Below are positions 23,225-35,600 of a stretch of 64,000 nt of DNA, piece by piece. Both the position numbers and the translations under genes were made by a program. The DNA is taken from positions 91,596,443 through 91,660,442 of the forward strand of contig CATQJL010000316.1 in the NCBI GenBank assembly GCA_958299035.1, read 5' to 3'. Source of the stretch: Cylicocyclus nassatus (Eukaryota > Nematoda > Chromadorea > Rhabditida > Strongylidae). Numbering within the stretch: position 1 is the stretch's first letter; every line of letters begins with the position of its first letter. The notes beneath the pieces were generated by a model that worked only from the letters and a program-made list of their open reading frames with translations, did not search any database and was not told where the DNA came from.

Positions 23225-24920
23225 CACATTAGTTGACTCAAAAAATGAAGACCACGGATTTCGCTGAAACTTCGTCTAGAGAGGTTACACGAGTTACGAA
23301 TATCACATTTATTTCAATGGTAGTGCCATCCGGTGGAGTTACGGTAGGAGTACGTAGGCCAAAAGCACGGATTTTCTCCAAACATCGTCTAAGGAGGGGG
23401 GGGGGGGGGGTTATTTGGCAAACAGAACATGAGTATCATATTGATCTTAAACAGTAGCATCAATTTCTTGGGTTACGGTGGGTATACGGTAAATGATTAA
23501 GAATCTCGAATTCAGTTGAAACCTTGCCTGAAGAGGTTCTTAAGCATGCTGATTGCAGATATCATGCTTGTTCGGTGCAACAATGTCTAATTGTTAGAGT
23601 TACGATGAGCTGTAGTGCGTGAAAAAGCAACTTTTCCGCTTTACAGCCAAATTTATTAGGCTGTAAAGAAAGTTACCGGGCACTTGCGAAAATTTTTTAT
23701 AAATTGCTGTAACTTCAAGCAGATTGAATCTTTTCTGAAGCTACAAACTTCATTGCAAAGACAGTTCTGTCTACAACATATATTTGTCTTGCTGGCTTCT
23801 CAGCACCTCACTGCTGTCAACCAGCATGCGCAAAAGGGAAAATTGTGTAGGATTGTCTCAGGCAGGATGAGAGCTGGAAAGCCCAGCTGCTGTAGCTATA
23901 TAGAGGGCTGCTGGGGCAGCTATGGGGACCATTCATGTTTTTGAAGGACCAGCTGCAAAAAAATTTTCCCCAGAAAGTTTGAAGAATCGGCCGTTTTTTG
24001 CCCCTAAAAATGCACCATTTTTCGAGTAAGTGACTTTGAAATCTTCTAATTCTGCACAGAAAGGACCATATCTTTGATTGCTGGGAACATTGTTGGGGTA
24101 ATGTCTTACACATCTTTTGGACCCATCATCCAGGCGCGGTAGTCCCTGCAGAAGCGACGCCAGCTGCGAAAAGAGCTGCAGTCAGAGGCGAATTTGACAG
24201 CTTGTAATTTCCGAGCGCAAATCGCAAAATTCGAGTGCACTGGCGGGTAAGAAGTTAACAGGCTTCCCAATCAGATCACCCTTGATTTGGACGAGATTCT
24301 TTGAAGTGCACAAAAAAATGGCCGTAAAAAGAAAAACTGTGAAATTTTTGTGGTTGAAAAGATTTCCCTTTTTGATGTGCAGATCAAACACGTCTCAGCA
24401 TCAATAAAAGTCAGAAGGCTTGTTGAAAACTTCATGCTTCCCTCTACTGAACAGTACAAAAAACTTGGTGTCAAAGTCTGATCGAGCGCCGAAAAAGTTC
24501 GTTTGAAAATGAAATCCAAAAGTGCCCGGGAACTTTCTTTACAACCTAATAGATTCCAAAAATCCAAATCTCTATCGTGCGAAAAGAATGCGATATTCAG
24601 AAATAGCGTGCTTGGAAACCCCTCCAGGCAAAGTTTTGAGCGAATTCGGGATTTTCAGCCATCTAGCGTAGATCCACCGTAACTCGAGAAATTGGCGCTA
24701 CCGTACGAAATGAATATGATTTTCATGTTTAGGGTGCCAGATATCCCTCCCAGACGAAGTTTGGAACAAATTTGTGATTTTGACCCTTTACTGTACTCCT
24801 ACCGTAACTCCACCGGATGGCACTGCCGCGCGAAATAAATGTGATATTGTAATCAGCGTGCAAGATAACCACCTTAGACGAAGATTTCGCGAAATCCACG
24901 ATTTTTATTTATTTGGGTCA
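23225..24920. repeat. Large diverged inverted repeat with internal ~120-nt units
   Basis: Left arm 23225-23655 and right arm 24552-24920 are inverted relatives. For example GCCATCCGGTGGAGTTACGG at 23326 pairs with CCGTAACTCCACCGGATGGC near 24800. Each arm holds diverged repeats of a unit with a 'GGTNNGNGTACGTAGGCCAAAA' theme. A mariner-like palindrome (23656-24549) is inserted in the middle. No ORF of note. Confidence 0.6.
23656..24549. mobile_element. Mariner-like element, TTAGGCTGTAAAG termini
   Basis: 894 bp flanked by TA. Ends read TTAGGCTGTAAAGAAAGTTA and, reversed, TTAGGTTGTAAAGAAAGTTC, continuing into CCGGGCACTT. It is non-autonomous. It is inserted at the centre of the larger inverted repeat. 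Confidence 0.75.
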
Positions 24921-25830
24921 ACTAGTGTGGAATAGTACCCGATTTGACTGTTACGGCATGCGTACTCCGCCGAATTCGGGCAGCTCGAAGGACCCCGCCC
25001 GAACGCGTAAGTTTCCCCACTTTCCGCTCGTTTTTCTTGCTTTAGGTCGAACATCGTCACCTCGCACTTGCGTGAGGTTGTGTCTGAGGAAGCCATTTTC
25101 CCATAGAACTGAAACCCCCACCTTGCCCGCAAACTGCCTTTAACGATCACTTTACAGCGTAACCCATAATGCTCCGTTATTTTGAATACAGTAGTAAGTA
25201 AGTATACCAATATTCGCATTCGAGCCATTGAAGTTATCGATAATATGTAAGAAGAATTTCCTTCAAATAAATTACGGCTAAGACATCACCCACCTACTGC
25301 ATTATTTAAGTAGATGTATCACACTCAGGCACTTACAACTTCATCGATACTTTTGGTGTTTGAAAATATACTTCTTAGCAAAGATTGTCGGTATACATGA
25401 TTTCGAGTGACAAAACTGATTTGAGGTTTACTGCCTTGAGGATGATCACAAACCGACTAATCCTCGAACTAGCGGGAATCATTGCATCATTGTCGTCAGT
25501 TTTGCTAGTTTAGGATCTATTGCGTTACCTTCTCCATATTGTCAGTTGAACAGAATGGTCATTTTTGTTAATTCTAACACAAAAAATTGGAAAAGTAGCA
25601 TTGAACCTTAGCGCTTTGTTATACTGTCTGAGTGACTGTCTTAGTTTTTGCAAAAACTTTTGTAATGATGCTCTTTTTGTTGGTACCATGCAGCTTTGAT
25701 CTCACTTTGATACGAGATGTAGATGTCAAATACGGTTCTTATCGAGATTCTATGTCATAACTTTAATGAAATAAATGTTGAAAAGTAGTTTCTCTTGAAA
25801 AAAAAATCTGCTGAGTCTTTCCTCATGTTT

Positions 25831-26668
25831 TCATTTACTTTCGTTATCGTCGACCACCATCAATATCTTTTGACAAAACACGGTAAAAGAGACTGAAAAG
25901 TCGTTTCGGAAAGTAAAGAAGAGAAAATTATACGTAAGTACTTTTCACTCACATAGCGCTCTTCTAATGACAAGTGGGGTTTTGTTTTGTTGGATGAAAA
26001 GTACGTAGATAGGAACACCAGTAAGTAAGATTAGTATACCTATCGCTAAAAAAGTACAAACATTTATGGTTTCAGGGTAGAGGACTATATGTCGCCAAAA
26101 AAGGGCGGTCCCCGCGGTCATTTGCGACAAATGCACACCCTTGTACAGTCGGTTTCATCCCGGATTAGGCGAGATATTCTACGTGGAGCAGCGCATGCGC
26201 ATCGCTGGAGGCTTCGCGAGCGCATAGCGCTGGCATTTTGCCAAGCAAAGACTAAGGAGATTGAGGAGACGCAGACATGGGTTCTCAGCACGATAGGATC
26301 TACTGTAGCTGCGAAACGGCGCGGGCTGTTGCGAGGCGGACTCCCGCCAATCCAATTTCCGCCTAAAGCGGGTCGAAACTTACTGTATATGCGCGGACAT
26401 GCGTTCCTGCAGGAAATCCGCGCGGGACACTTCCGCATTCGGCGACATATAGTCCTCCACCCATGGTTTCCAACAACAAATGGAGGAATCACCCGTAGAT
26501 CACGGATACGGGGTTGTCGAAAAAAGGTTTCCGGTTTTTTTATTTTGTGCCACAAAGTATTCATAGGTAAAGACGTCATTCACCTGAATCCACTGGAGAA
26601 GCAATGACGGGTAAAACGACAATGATAGTTGATCCAACTACAAACACTGCTGCAAAAATTGGAGGAAC
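25831..26668 (-). CDS. Gene B exons 11-13 (C-terminus)
   Basis: Exon 11 26668..26584 encodes VPPIFAAVFVVG...SPVDS. Exon 12 26045..25953 encodes AIGILILLTGVPIYVLFIQQ (TM12). Exon 13 25892..25831 encodes FSFTVFCQKILMVVDDNESK and the TGA stop. The intron between exons 11 and 12 is 538 nt against 68 nt in gene C, because a 388-bp MITE and other sequence were added. Confidence 0.87.
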
Positions 26669-29600
26669 CTGAAAGTTCGATATTAGCTCCGAAAAGCTGC
26701 TGCCATTTTGTATAGAGGCGCAAACCGTGTAGCACATATCCACATGGAATCAGAAAAGGCAGGCGTTTTCACTGTAAATCTCTTTCAACACCCCAAAAAG
26801 ATCTAATCATTACCCAAAATTTTTGGTTCAAACATTCGCTCCCATGCTTACACAGTGCGTCAAGTCTAGAAGCCTACTTTGCACGTTGTAATTACAAAGC
26901 TACTAATGGTTTTGATTTCAATTCTGTGCTAAATGATGCTGCAATCATCCTTTACAAAATATATATACTGTCCCTAGCTCAAAATGGCTGCTATAAGTTT
27001 TCGAACAGGATTTATCGAACGGTTACTTTCGCAGGACAAAAAAAATCGTAGCTGGAAACTACAGTGCTGGACATAATTATACAGCCACTCTGAAAATCGT
27101 CGTAATTTTCGTTCTTACCAATGAATCTGTCTGAGACTTTGCTTTATGCGCATGTCAACCTACCGTAACCCCTCAAAACGGCTTCCAGTCTTGTTGAGTT
27201 TGAACGGAGAAAAACGAAAAAAGTCGAAAAAGCCCTCTTTGAAAGCTGGGCAAAATTATACAGCCACCTGGTTTTCTAATTCACTCGCATTCGTTGACTC
27301 TCAAATTTTTTGGACAATAATACCCCAAAATATGAAACATTTGCGACAATTACGGTTTGTCTTCCTACTCAAATAGAAGCAATCGCTGCATTTCTTGCTT
27401 TTAAAAGCATTAAAAGTCAATCTCCTTTAACAAACAACTGCTTTAAAGAGTTTTCAAGCTCTTGTTCATTCCAAATGATAATCATGGAATCTAATGACCC
27501 TTTTGGATAGATGAGGTGAAGAGCGCTTTCGTAAACTCTGAGTAATCGCTGATTTTGACGGACAGACTCCAACCTCAACATAGGCTTGGAACGCTTTTGA
27601 ACCACAAAACTCGATTTTCAAGCGACAGAAAATACTGTAATGTAGCCATTACGACAGCCATACAACAGTGAACTCGTGTGCATGACTGGGAAGAAATTTC
27701 GGGACTGAGCACTCTGATTCAGCCGCAGTTGACATTCACTGAATGTTGAGTGGAGCACCCTGTACAATCAAAGTCAACTCAGATCACGAGATAAAACCGG
27801 AGACGCTTAAAACTTCAAAATCTTAGCTAATCTCATTCATCGGGTGAAATATGACATGAAGTACAGACGGAAATAAGGAGATCTAGGGTTATATCGAATC
27901 TTCCGCTCGCAGGGAATTTTTGTGGAAAGTATTCCAGGTCTAAATCGCTACCGCATCATTAGGAAAAATCTGAAAGTTGTTGCGAAAGCTGTATCCCCAT
28001 GTAGACAATGTGATAAATCAAGTTCAGCACTTTGTGGACATTGCAAACTGAGTTTTGTGGTTTAAAAGCGTTTCAACCCTATGGTGAGGTTGGAGTTTGT
28101 CCGTCAAAATCAGCGATTACGCAGAGTTTACGAAAGCGCTCTTCACCTCATCTATCCAGAAGGGTCAGTAGATTCCATGATTATCATTTGGAATGGAAAA
28201 GAGCTTGAAAACTCTTTAAAGCAGTTGTTTGTTAAAGGAGATTGACTTTTAATGCTTTTAAAAGCAAGAAATGCAGCGATTGCTTCTATTTGAGTAGGAA
28301 GACAAACCGTAATTGTCGCAAATGTTTCATATTTTGGGATGTAATTGTACAAAAAAATTTGAGAGTCAACGAATGCGATAGTGATTAGAAAAACCAGATG
28401 GCTGTATAATTTTGTCCAGCTTTCAAAGAGGGCTTTTTCGAATTTTTCGTTTTTCTCCGTTCAGATTCAACAAGACTGGAAGCCGTTTTGAGGGGTTATG
28501 GTAGGTTGACATGCGCACAATACAGCAAAGTTTCAGACAGATTCATTGACAAGAACAAAAATTACGACGATTTCTAGAGTGGCTGTATAATTATGTCCAG
28601 CACTGCACTGAGAATATTTTACAAAAGTTTAATTCCTTATCGTGAGGAAGGCTTTGCTCTAACGCATTGCAGTAGTTGTTTTTGCTAGAAGATATTCCTT
28701 TCGAAAGTGGGAAATGAAAATTTGCAAATGTCACCTGCATGCGACATGTCTTTGAGCTAAGAAACGCAGCAGTCACTGGGTTCAAGGCTATATTCTTTTC
28801 ATATGTCTTCTATATAAGCATCCATTTGAACTTGATTGATGGAAGTGTTTCAAAATTTTTTGACAATGATTTTTCCGTTATACTGCGCGTAATTGCCACA
28901 TTTCCAGTGGGCAAGTGAACATGCCTTGGCTAATTCAATATTCTACTTCCTGAACTTTGCAGAAAATGCTCTTTGCAATATGTTGTCGCAAAATTGCTGT
29001 ATGATGCTGCACAGCATTTGCCAAAAGAAAGAAGCAAGAGCCGCGATGGCGTGGGTCGCACTCTATGCGTACCAGCGTTCCAGGGCAAGTACACTCGCCA
29101 AGATTTCGATAGGCTGGGTTGAACCCAAGAGAGACATTTCAGAATTTGAATGCTGAGATATATTTTTATATATCTGAATTATTTAATTATGTAATTATCT
29201 ATATTATCAAAGTTTTTTGCTTCCTTCTGACCTCATTCGAGAAAGGATTAGTCTTCCAGATTTTTGACGCCGTGCACATTTATGCGCTGAAAGAGCAGTG
29301 GCACTGATCAAAACATTGCTTTTGTTATGCAAAGTACTTAGGGCACTAATTGGCTGGGCATGTAACAGGCAGTGTTTCTTTTTATCAGCATATGATATTG
29401 TAATTTGTAGCTGTGCCAAGGTGGTACACTCAAAAATCTTCATTTTGATACTTTCCTTTGATCATGAAGTTGTTCTTCGAAGTTAAAGAGGTTTGTATTT
29501 TGAAGTTTTCCTGGTGCGAACAGGTGTCGAATCTTGTAAGTTGTCCAACCTACTTAGAATGTCCCCTTTCGGAATCGTATCGTAAAACAAAATATTAGGT

Positions 29601-32600
29601 TGTCCGGAAATTAATGCAGGTTTTGAATTCCAACCGCAATAAGTCATACATTCTCATTTCTAACATAAGTAGGTTGCAATAAATCATTCGATAGAGCAAA
29701 GCAAGCTCTACAAGATGGCAATCTTGGTTTAGCAACAGCTCTAATCCACCACGAGTTTCGAGCCAAAAGCTAAGAAGATTCAACTGCCCGAAAAATCGAG
29801 AATAATCATAACTCAGTTCATAAAAATCATACAAAAATTTTAACTTGCTCACGTAAAAGCAGTCCGCATAGGGCATCTATGTACTCCGTTGCCGTATTTT
29901 TTTCTATGTTAGGAATCAAGAAAACGGATTTCGTGCATTTGCCAAAGTGATGCTGTGCCGTTCCCACATAGGTAGTTGTATACCATAAACCTAAAGAAGT
30001 ACAAACGTAAATTTCCAGCTCTCTACAAGCTTTAGTTCTCGAGAAATATCGAATACAGTTTTCATAGTCATGTGGTTCAAGCTAAAGTTCAAATTTCTCG
30101 AGAACTAAGGCTTGTAGAGAGCTGGAAATTTACGTTTGTACTTCTACAGGTTCGTAGTATACAACTATTATGTGGGAACGGCACAGGATCACTTTGGTAG
30201 AAACATGAAAGCCTTCGTTTTCTTGGTTTCTAACCGAGAAAAAAATACGGCAACGGCGTGCATATACGTCTTATGTGGATAGTGTTTACGTGAGCAGGTT
30301 AAATTTTTTGTAGGATTTTTATGAGCTGAGTTAATTTTTCTCAATTTTTTGGGTTTTTGAATCTTTTTAGTTTTTGGCTCGAAACTCGTAGTGGATTAGA
30401 GCTGTTGCTAAATCAAGACTGCCATCTTGTAGAGCTTGCTTTGCTCTATCGGATGTGTATTGCAACCTACTTAGAAATGAGAAGTGTATGACTTATTGCG
30501 GTTGAAATTCAAAACCTGCATTTATTTCCGGACATCCTAATATTTTGGAGATAAGCACCTTGACTGATCGGCTAGCATCCGGATACTTGCGTCGAAGTTT
30601 GAACCATGCTAGTGCCACGACGGCGAATGCCAGCCAGGATACCACTTGACTTACAGTGATGAGAGCATAGAGATTGTTGGAGATAAGAAGATAGCAGAAA
30701 GTTAAAAAGCTCTAAAAAAATAAAATTGGCTACAAGAAGTTTCTTGTATGGTTCTGCAAAGTGTCAACGCACTGCGAATAGCACAGCAGGCATAGGAGTT
30801 CGCAGCCTTTTATTTATCATTGCTAAAATCCTTGGCATTTGATGCTCGCGACCAGCGCAGAAGAGTAATCTGAGTTCAACTGCTCGACAAAAATTCATCG
30901 TTGTGACTTACCTAGAGCTCATGATCATATTGCCATTTTCTGTTCCAATGCAGGCCATGGCAACGCATAGGGGCATCAAAAAGGAAACGGCAGGGTAGGC
31001 TTTCTCAGCGAATAACTAAATGACTACAGCTTTTTCCTCTTACTTCTGCGTACGAATTTAACTTACCACACCGACGGCTGGACTAATAAGCACTTCATCA
31101 GGAGATAAAACGACATATAGCGCAACCACGAAAAATGTATAGATAAGGGTGATAGCAGCTGACGATAGTACCAGAGCAAGAGGTAGATTACTGAGCAAAT
31201 GACCACACAATTAGTTGACAGTTGTTAAGGGCAATATACAGATTACTCTGGTTAGTCAGACTTCATATCTATGCTGATTGTAAATCTCTGGTAAGCCATT
31301 GTCTAAGGGGCAGTATGATCTTTTTAGGCGAGAAAATCAACTGAGACTTGCTCAGACCGCATCCTTTCTGAGCAAGGTCCAGTTGGCATGCTTCGATTTG
31401 TCGTGCTGGACTTGTCAAGAACATAGCGTTCAGTACTGCAGTCAAGAGTGAATCCCATGCTGCCCCTTAAAAGTGTTTTAGTCGAGGCCTCCTGATCAGT
31501 ATTCACATAAGAAGTCCAAATGTCACACTTTGCATGGACAATTCTGAACATGGATGAGATAAATTAGCTCGAAAGTCCGCAAAGGCACTTTCCACCACCC
31601 TTTGCTAACGGTTCATTAGGGTCGCAACCAGGGTTGAGCGTGGGGTCAGGCGCGCCCGACCTGGGGGGTCGTACTGGAATAAGACAGAGGGGGGGGGGGT
31701 TCGTGATTTGGAATCGAATTCGTTCGATTGAGGAGATACTACGATTAAGGTGAAGAAGAAAAGCGCTAGTTTAATGGATATCGCGACCTCACCAGTACTG
31801 AAGGAAAGAACGGTCTTAAACAGCATACTGATTGATTCCACAATCGAAGTTTCGGCCAAAACTCAAATCTTCATTTTCTACCTTGACATATTATAAATTC
31901 ATCAAGGAAGCTTGCTGTGTGAAATGGGTATCATTTCCGAGCACGTCAAATTACCTCTATGAGCCCTAAAAACCATTATTTACTGCATTATCTAGTGTTT
32001 CTCAACGACTAAGAAGCGTGATTTTCAAACATGATTAACTTGTTTTCAAAAGTGAGAAAAGTCAATTTTTTTGTACTCGTAACAAAGTATTGTTCCCTAC
32101 TAGTCTAGGCTAAAAATTGCGCTTTGTATCGCTTGCAAATAGTGGAGTAAGAAATAATGCCAAAATTCCGACCGGCGCGTTTTTCTCCATGACTGCTTCA
32201 ACTCCACGGATTACCACAAGGCCGAAACAAGTCGAATCAAGTCCAAACACTTACTGTGGAATCTTCGAAAGTTGTGCTAGCGATTCACATAAAACTTGAA
32301 TAAAAAAGCTTCTTCAATGATAAAGTTAATCGGGTCAGGCGCAACCCCATAAAAGGTCAGGCCGCCTGAGCTTTTGAGGGGTTGCGCCTGACCCGATTAA
32401 CTTGTTTTCAAAATCTAAAAATCGCTCCTTTTCTGCTATGAGTATTGAACTCAGAGCCTCTTCTTGCAATACTGCAAATTTGGAGCCAAACAATACACCC
32501 CTGTGGGAATTATAGCTCTAAAAGTAGGGCTATCCAAAATCCAAAACTTGCCGTCAAGTTGCGTGTGCTGTGCAATCGCAGAAAGTCGACCTACAGATCT

Positions 32601-35600
32601 CCAAAAAACAAGAACCTCCCAAAAACGGCTGATCTCTTCGAATTATCACAGCCTGAGGTCTTGGAGGTGAAGCAGAGGGGTCGTTTAGGGGCTTTCACTG
32701 GGGGGGGGGTCGTTTTGGAAAGACTTGTGCCTGACCTTTTGCTCAACCCTGGTCGCAACTAGTGTTAGGCTCCCGCCAGAATGCCGAAGTTATGCCAGCG
32801 CTACGCCAGCATTTCGATCGATATACGTGTATTTCGTTGGGGACATCTACCTGCTGAGCTAGCCGCGCCCCAACGAAATACACTTGTATCGATCGGAATG
32901 TGGCGTAGCGCTGGCATAACTTCGGCACTCTGGCGGGAGCCTTAGATCGATGCAGGAGTTTTGGGCTCCTGGTTAGGAGTCACACCGCGCGGTGGCCTCT
33001 CATCGCGCCTAAGTTTTGTGCCTCACAAAAACTTTCTTAAGTGGCACGGCGCCACAGTAGGGGAGTGGGGGGCGGCTGCAGATACATGACTCGATGCCAT
33101 AATAACACTGCGGGAGGAGTACTGACGGGAGCTGAGGCCTGTACTGCTTGAATTCGCATTGCGGCGTCGCTTCGCGAAAAATCGTGGCTCCTGAGGTGGC
33201 CTCTCATCGCGCCTAAGTTTTGTGCCTCACAAAAACTTTCTTAAGTGGCACGGCGCCACAGTAGGGGAGTGGGGGGCGGCTGCAGATACATGACTCGATG
33301 CCATAATAACACTGCGGGAGGAGTACTGACGGGAGCTGAGGCCTGTACTGCTTGAATTCGCATTGCGGCGTCGCTTCGCGAAAAATCGTACCCGGAATTT
33401 GTCCATACCTTTGAACCTAATCGCAAACAAATACTTTGAAAAGTATTAGATGCAAAATTTCTTCATTATTACAACAGTTGTGCATACGAAGTAATCATTG
33501 AAATAATTGCTAAAATAGTAAAGTTTGCAACCCTCTTGAACATTGTCTAATATTAGTTTTGAGATCAGAATAGGAGTTTTAAACTTCAATGCAACCCATT
33601 TAGGGGAACGAAACTTACCTACCCGAGATATTCTCGCACCTTATGGGTGTGTGTGTGCGGTGTATAATTAGGCACAGCGAGCTTGCTGATGCTCTTTAGG
33701 ATACAGCGCTGAGCCAAGCCCCGCCCACACATTGCACTTTTTTAGAATAGAACTGATACATGCCAAAAAGCTTTGCAGTACCTGAATACATGAGGCTGGC
33801 TCAGAGCCAGAATGTGCTAAAAGAGGGCTGCGAGTCTCAAAATGAAGCTAATGGAAAGAAAAATAGCCTAGAAATAGCTGTACCTCAAGGAGGGTATTAT
33901 CTCCCATTCTCTTTAACATTTATGCCCACAAACACCTTCGTATACCATTGTTGAAGGGTGTATCTTATTCTGCTTTTGCTGATGATTTCAAGTTATTTGG
34001 GATTGTTATGGATGTTGCCGGTCGTGATCGGCTGCTCTTAATGAGATTTATCGCTGGTCGCGGATGTGGGGTCTTCCTATTTCGAAAGAGTAAACAGAAG
34101 TAATGCACATTGGGGCAAGTAATCTTAAGTATCTTTACACTAAGGGAGACTTCACTTGAGTCTGTTGAGGAGGTCAGAGGTTTAGGGTTTCTGGTCAGGA
34201 ACAGTCTTTGTTTTGATGACCACTGTAAAAAGATAGCTAACAAGGGTACGATGGCGGTGTACACTCTGTTTAGGGCGCTTTCAACAAGAGATCCGGTAGT
34301 CCTTTTGAAGGCTTATAAATTACATAAGGCTTATGCTTGAATATGGTACTGTGATATACCCCTACAAGCGCCAAATATCGATTAATTATTTGGAGAAAGT
34401 TTAAAATAGCTTCAATCATCATAAATCTTATCATGGCCCATAAGATCTATGGAGACTGTGAATTGTATCGTGATTCGTATTTCACGACTAAGATATCAAA
34501 AACTAGGGCGGTACAAGAAAATTGATTATTCCAAGATCTAAGCTCAGTGTACGAAGAAATTTGTTAATATAGAGTTTTGCTTGATGTATTAGGTCGTTTC
34601 ATAAGTTCGTAGACTTTTTATTTTTGTCGCCGTTTTCCGATGAAGCGGTTGGTTTACGGCAAAGTACCTATACCATTGAAAAGAGAAAATCTTGCTCTAC
34701 AAGAACTATTGTTCGTTTTTGGAGCAAACGAATCCCCTTCTTTTACGACTTATCAAAGCAAAGTTTTTTGAGAGGCAAAAATTGGCGATTGCGGCAACTG
34801 CACTTTCCGCATTTGGTCCGTATTCCGCAAGATGTTTCTGTCATAGGTAGGCGGCATGGATAGTAGCAAGCAAGACTAAAACACAAATTTGCAGCATGCC
34901 GATATGCATAGAACCGTTTGAACAAGGTCCCAATGGTTGATGTCTTTGACTGCTGCCGCTTGAGTACGGCGCGTTGTTCAGCGACACAATGTGTCGGTTC
35001 TCCTATCGGAACTTGAGGAATGGATGCATTCTTCTAAGTGGTGCAGATGTATGAGTACAAGCCCTCAACAACATTTTACGCTTTCTCAAAAAATTTTTGA
35101 CGTGGGAACTTCTTTAAATTGTGCCAAACGCAAACCATCTACACACATGGTAAACGTGCTCTTAATCTTTCTTTATAGCCTCTCTTTGGATACGGAGACT
35201 ACTTTTATATGCACCGTAGTACCATAAACAGTTGTTTCTCATCACTCATAACAACTTCAGACGAAAAATTCCCACTTGTGGCTCCGTATACGGATCGAAA
35301 GTTGCTGTTGCCGCAATCGCCGATTTTTGCCTCTCAAAAATTTTGCTTTGATAAGTCGTAAAAGAAGGGGATTCAAGTTTGCTCCAAAAACGAACAATAG
35401 TTCTTGTAGAGCAAGATTTTCTCTTTTCAATGGTATAGGTACTTTGCCGTAAACCAACCGCTTCATCGAAAAACGGCGACAAAAATAAAAAGTCGACGAA
35501 CTCATGAAACGACCTAATAGATACACTTATACGTGAACGAGTGTTTGTTCCTAAGCTGACTTCGTTCAAAAGATTGTTAAGGAGCCATTTGCAAAAAAAT

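Noticed and set aside
23651..23662. TTAGGC-like sequence as an internal telomere repeat
   Set aside because: Single occurrence that is the end of a mariner-like element, not a (TTAGGC)n array.
27146..28352. Paired ORFs in the 27-28 kb palindrome
   Set aside because: Mirror images of each other produced by the inverted repeat; no transposase motif.
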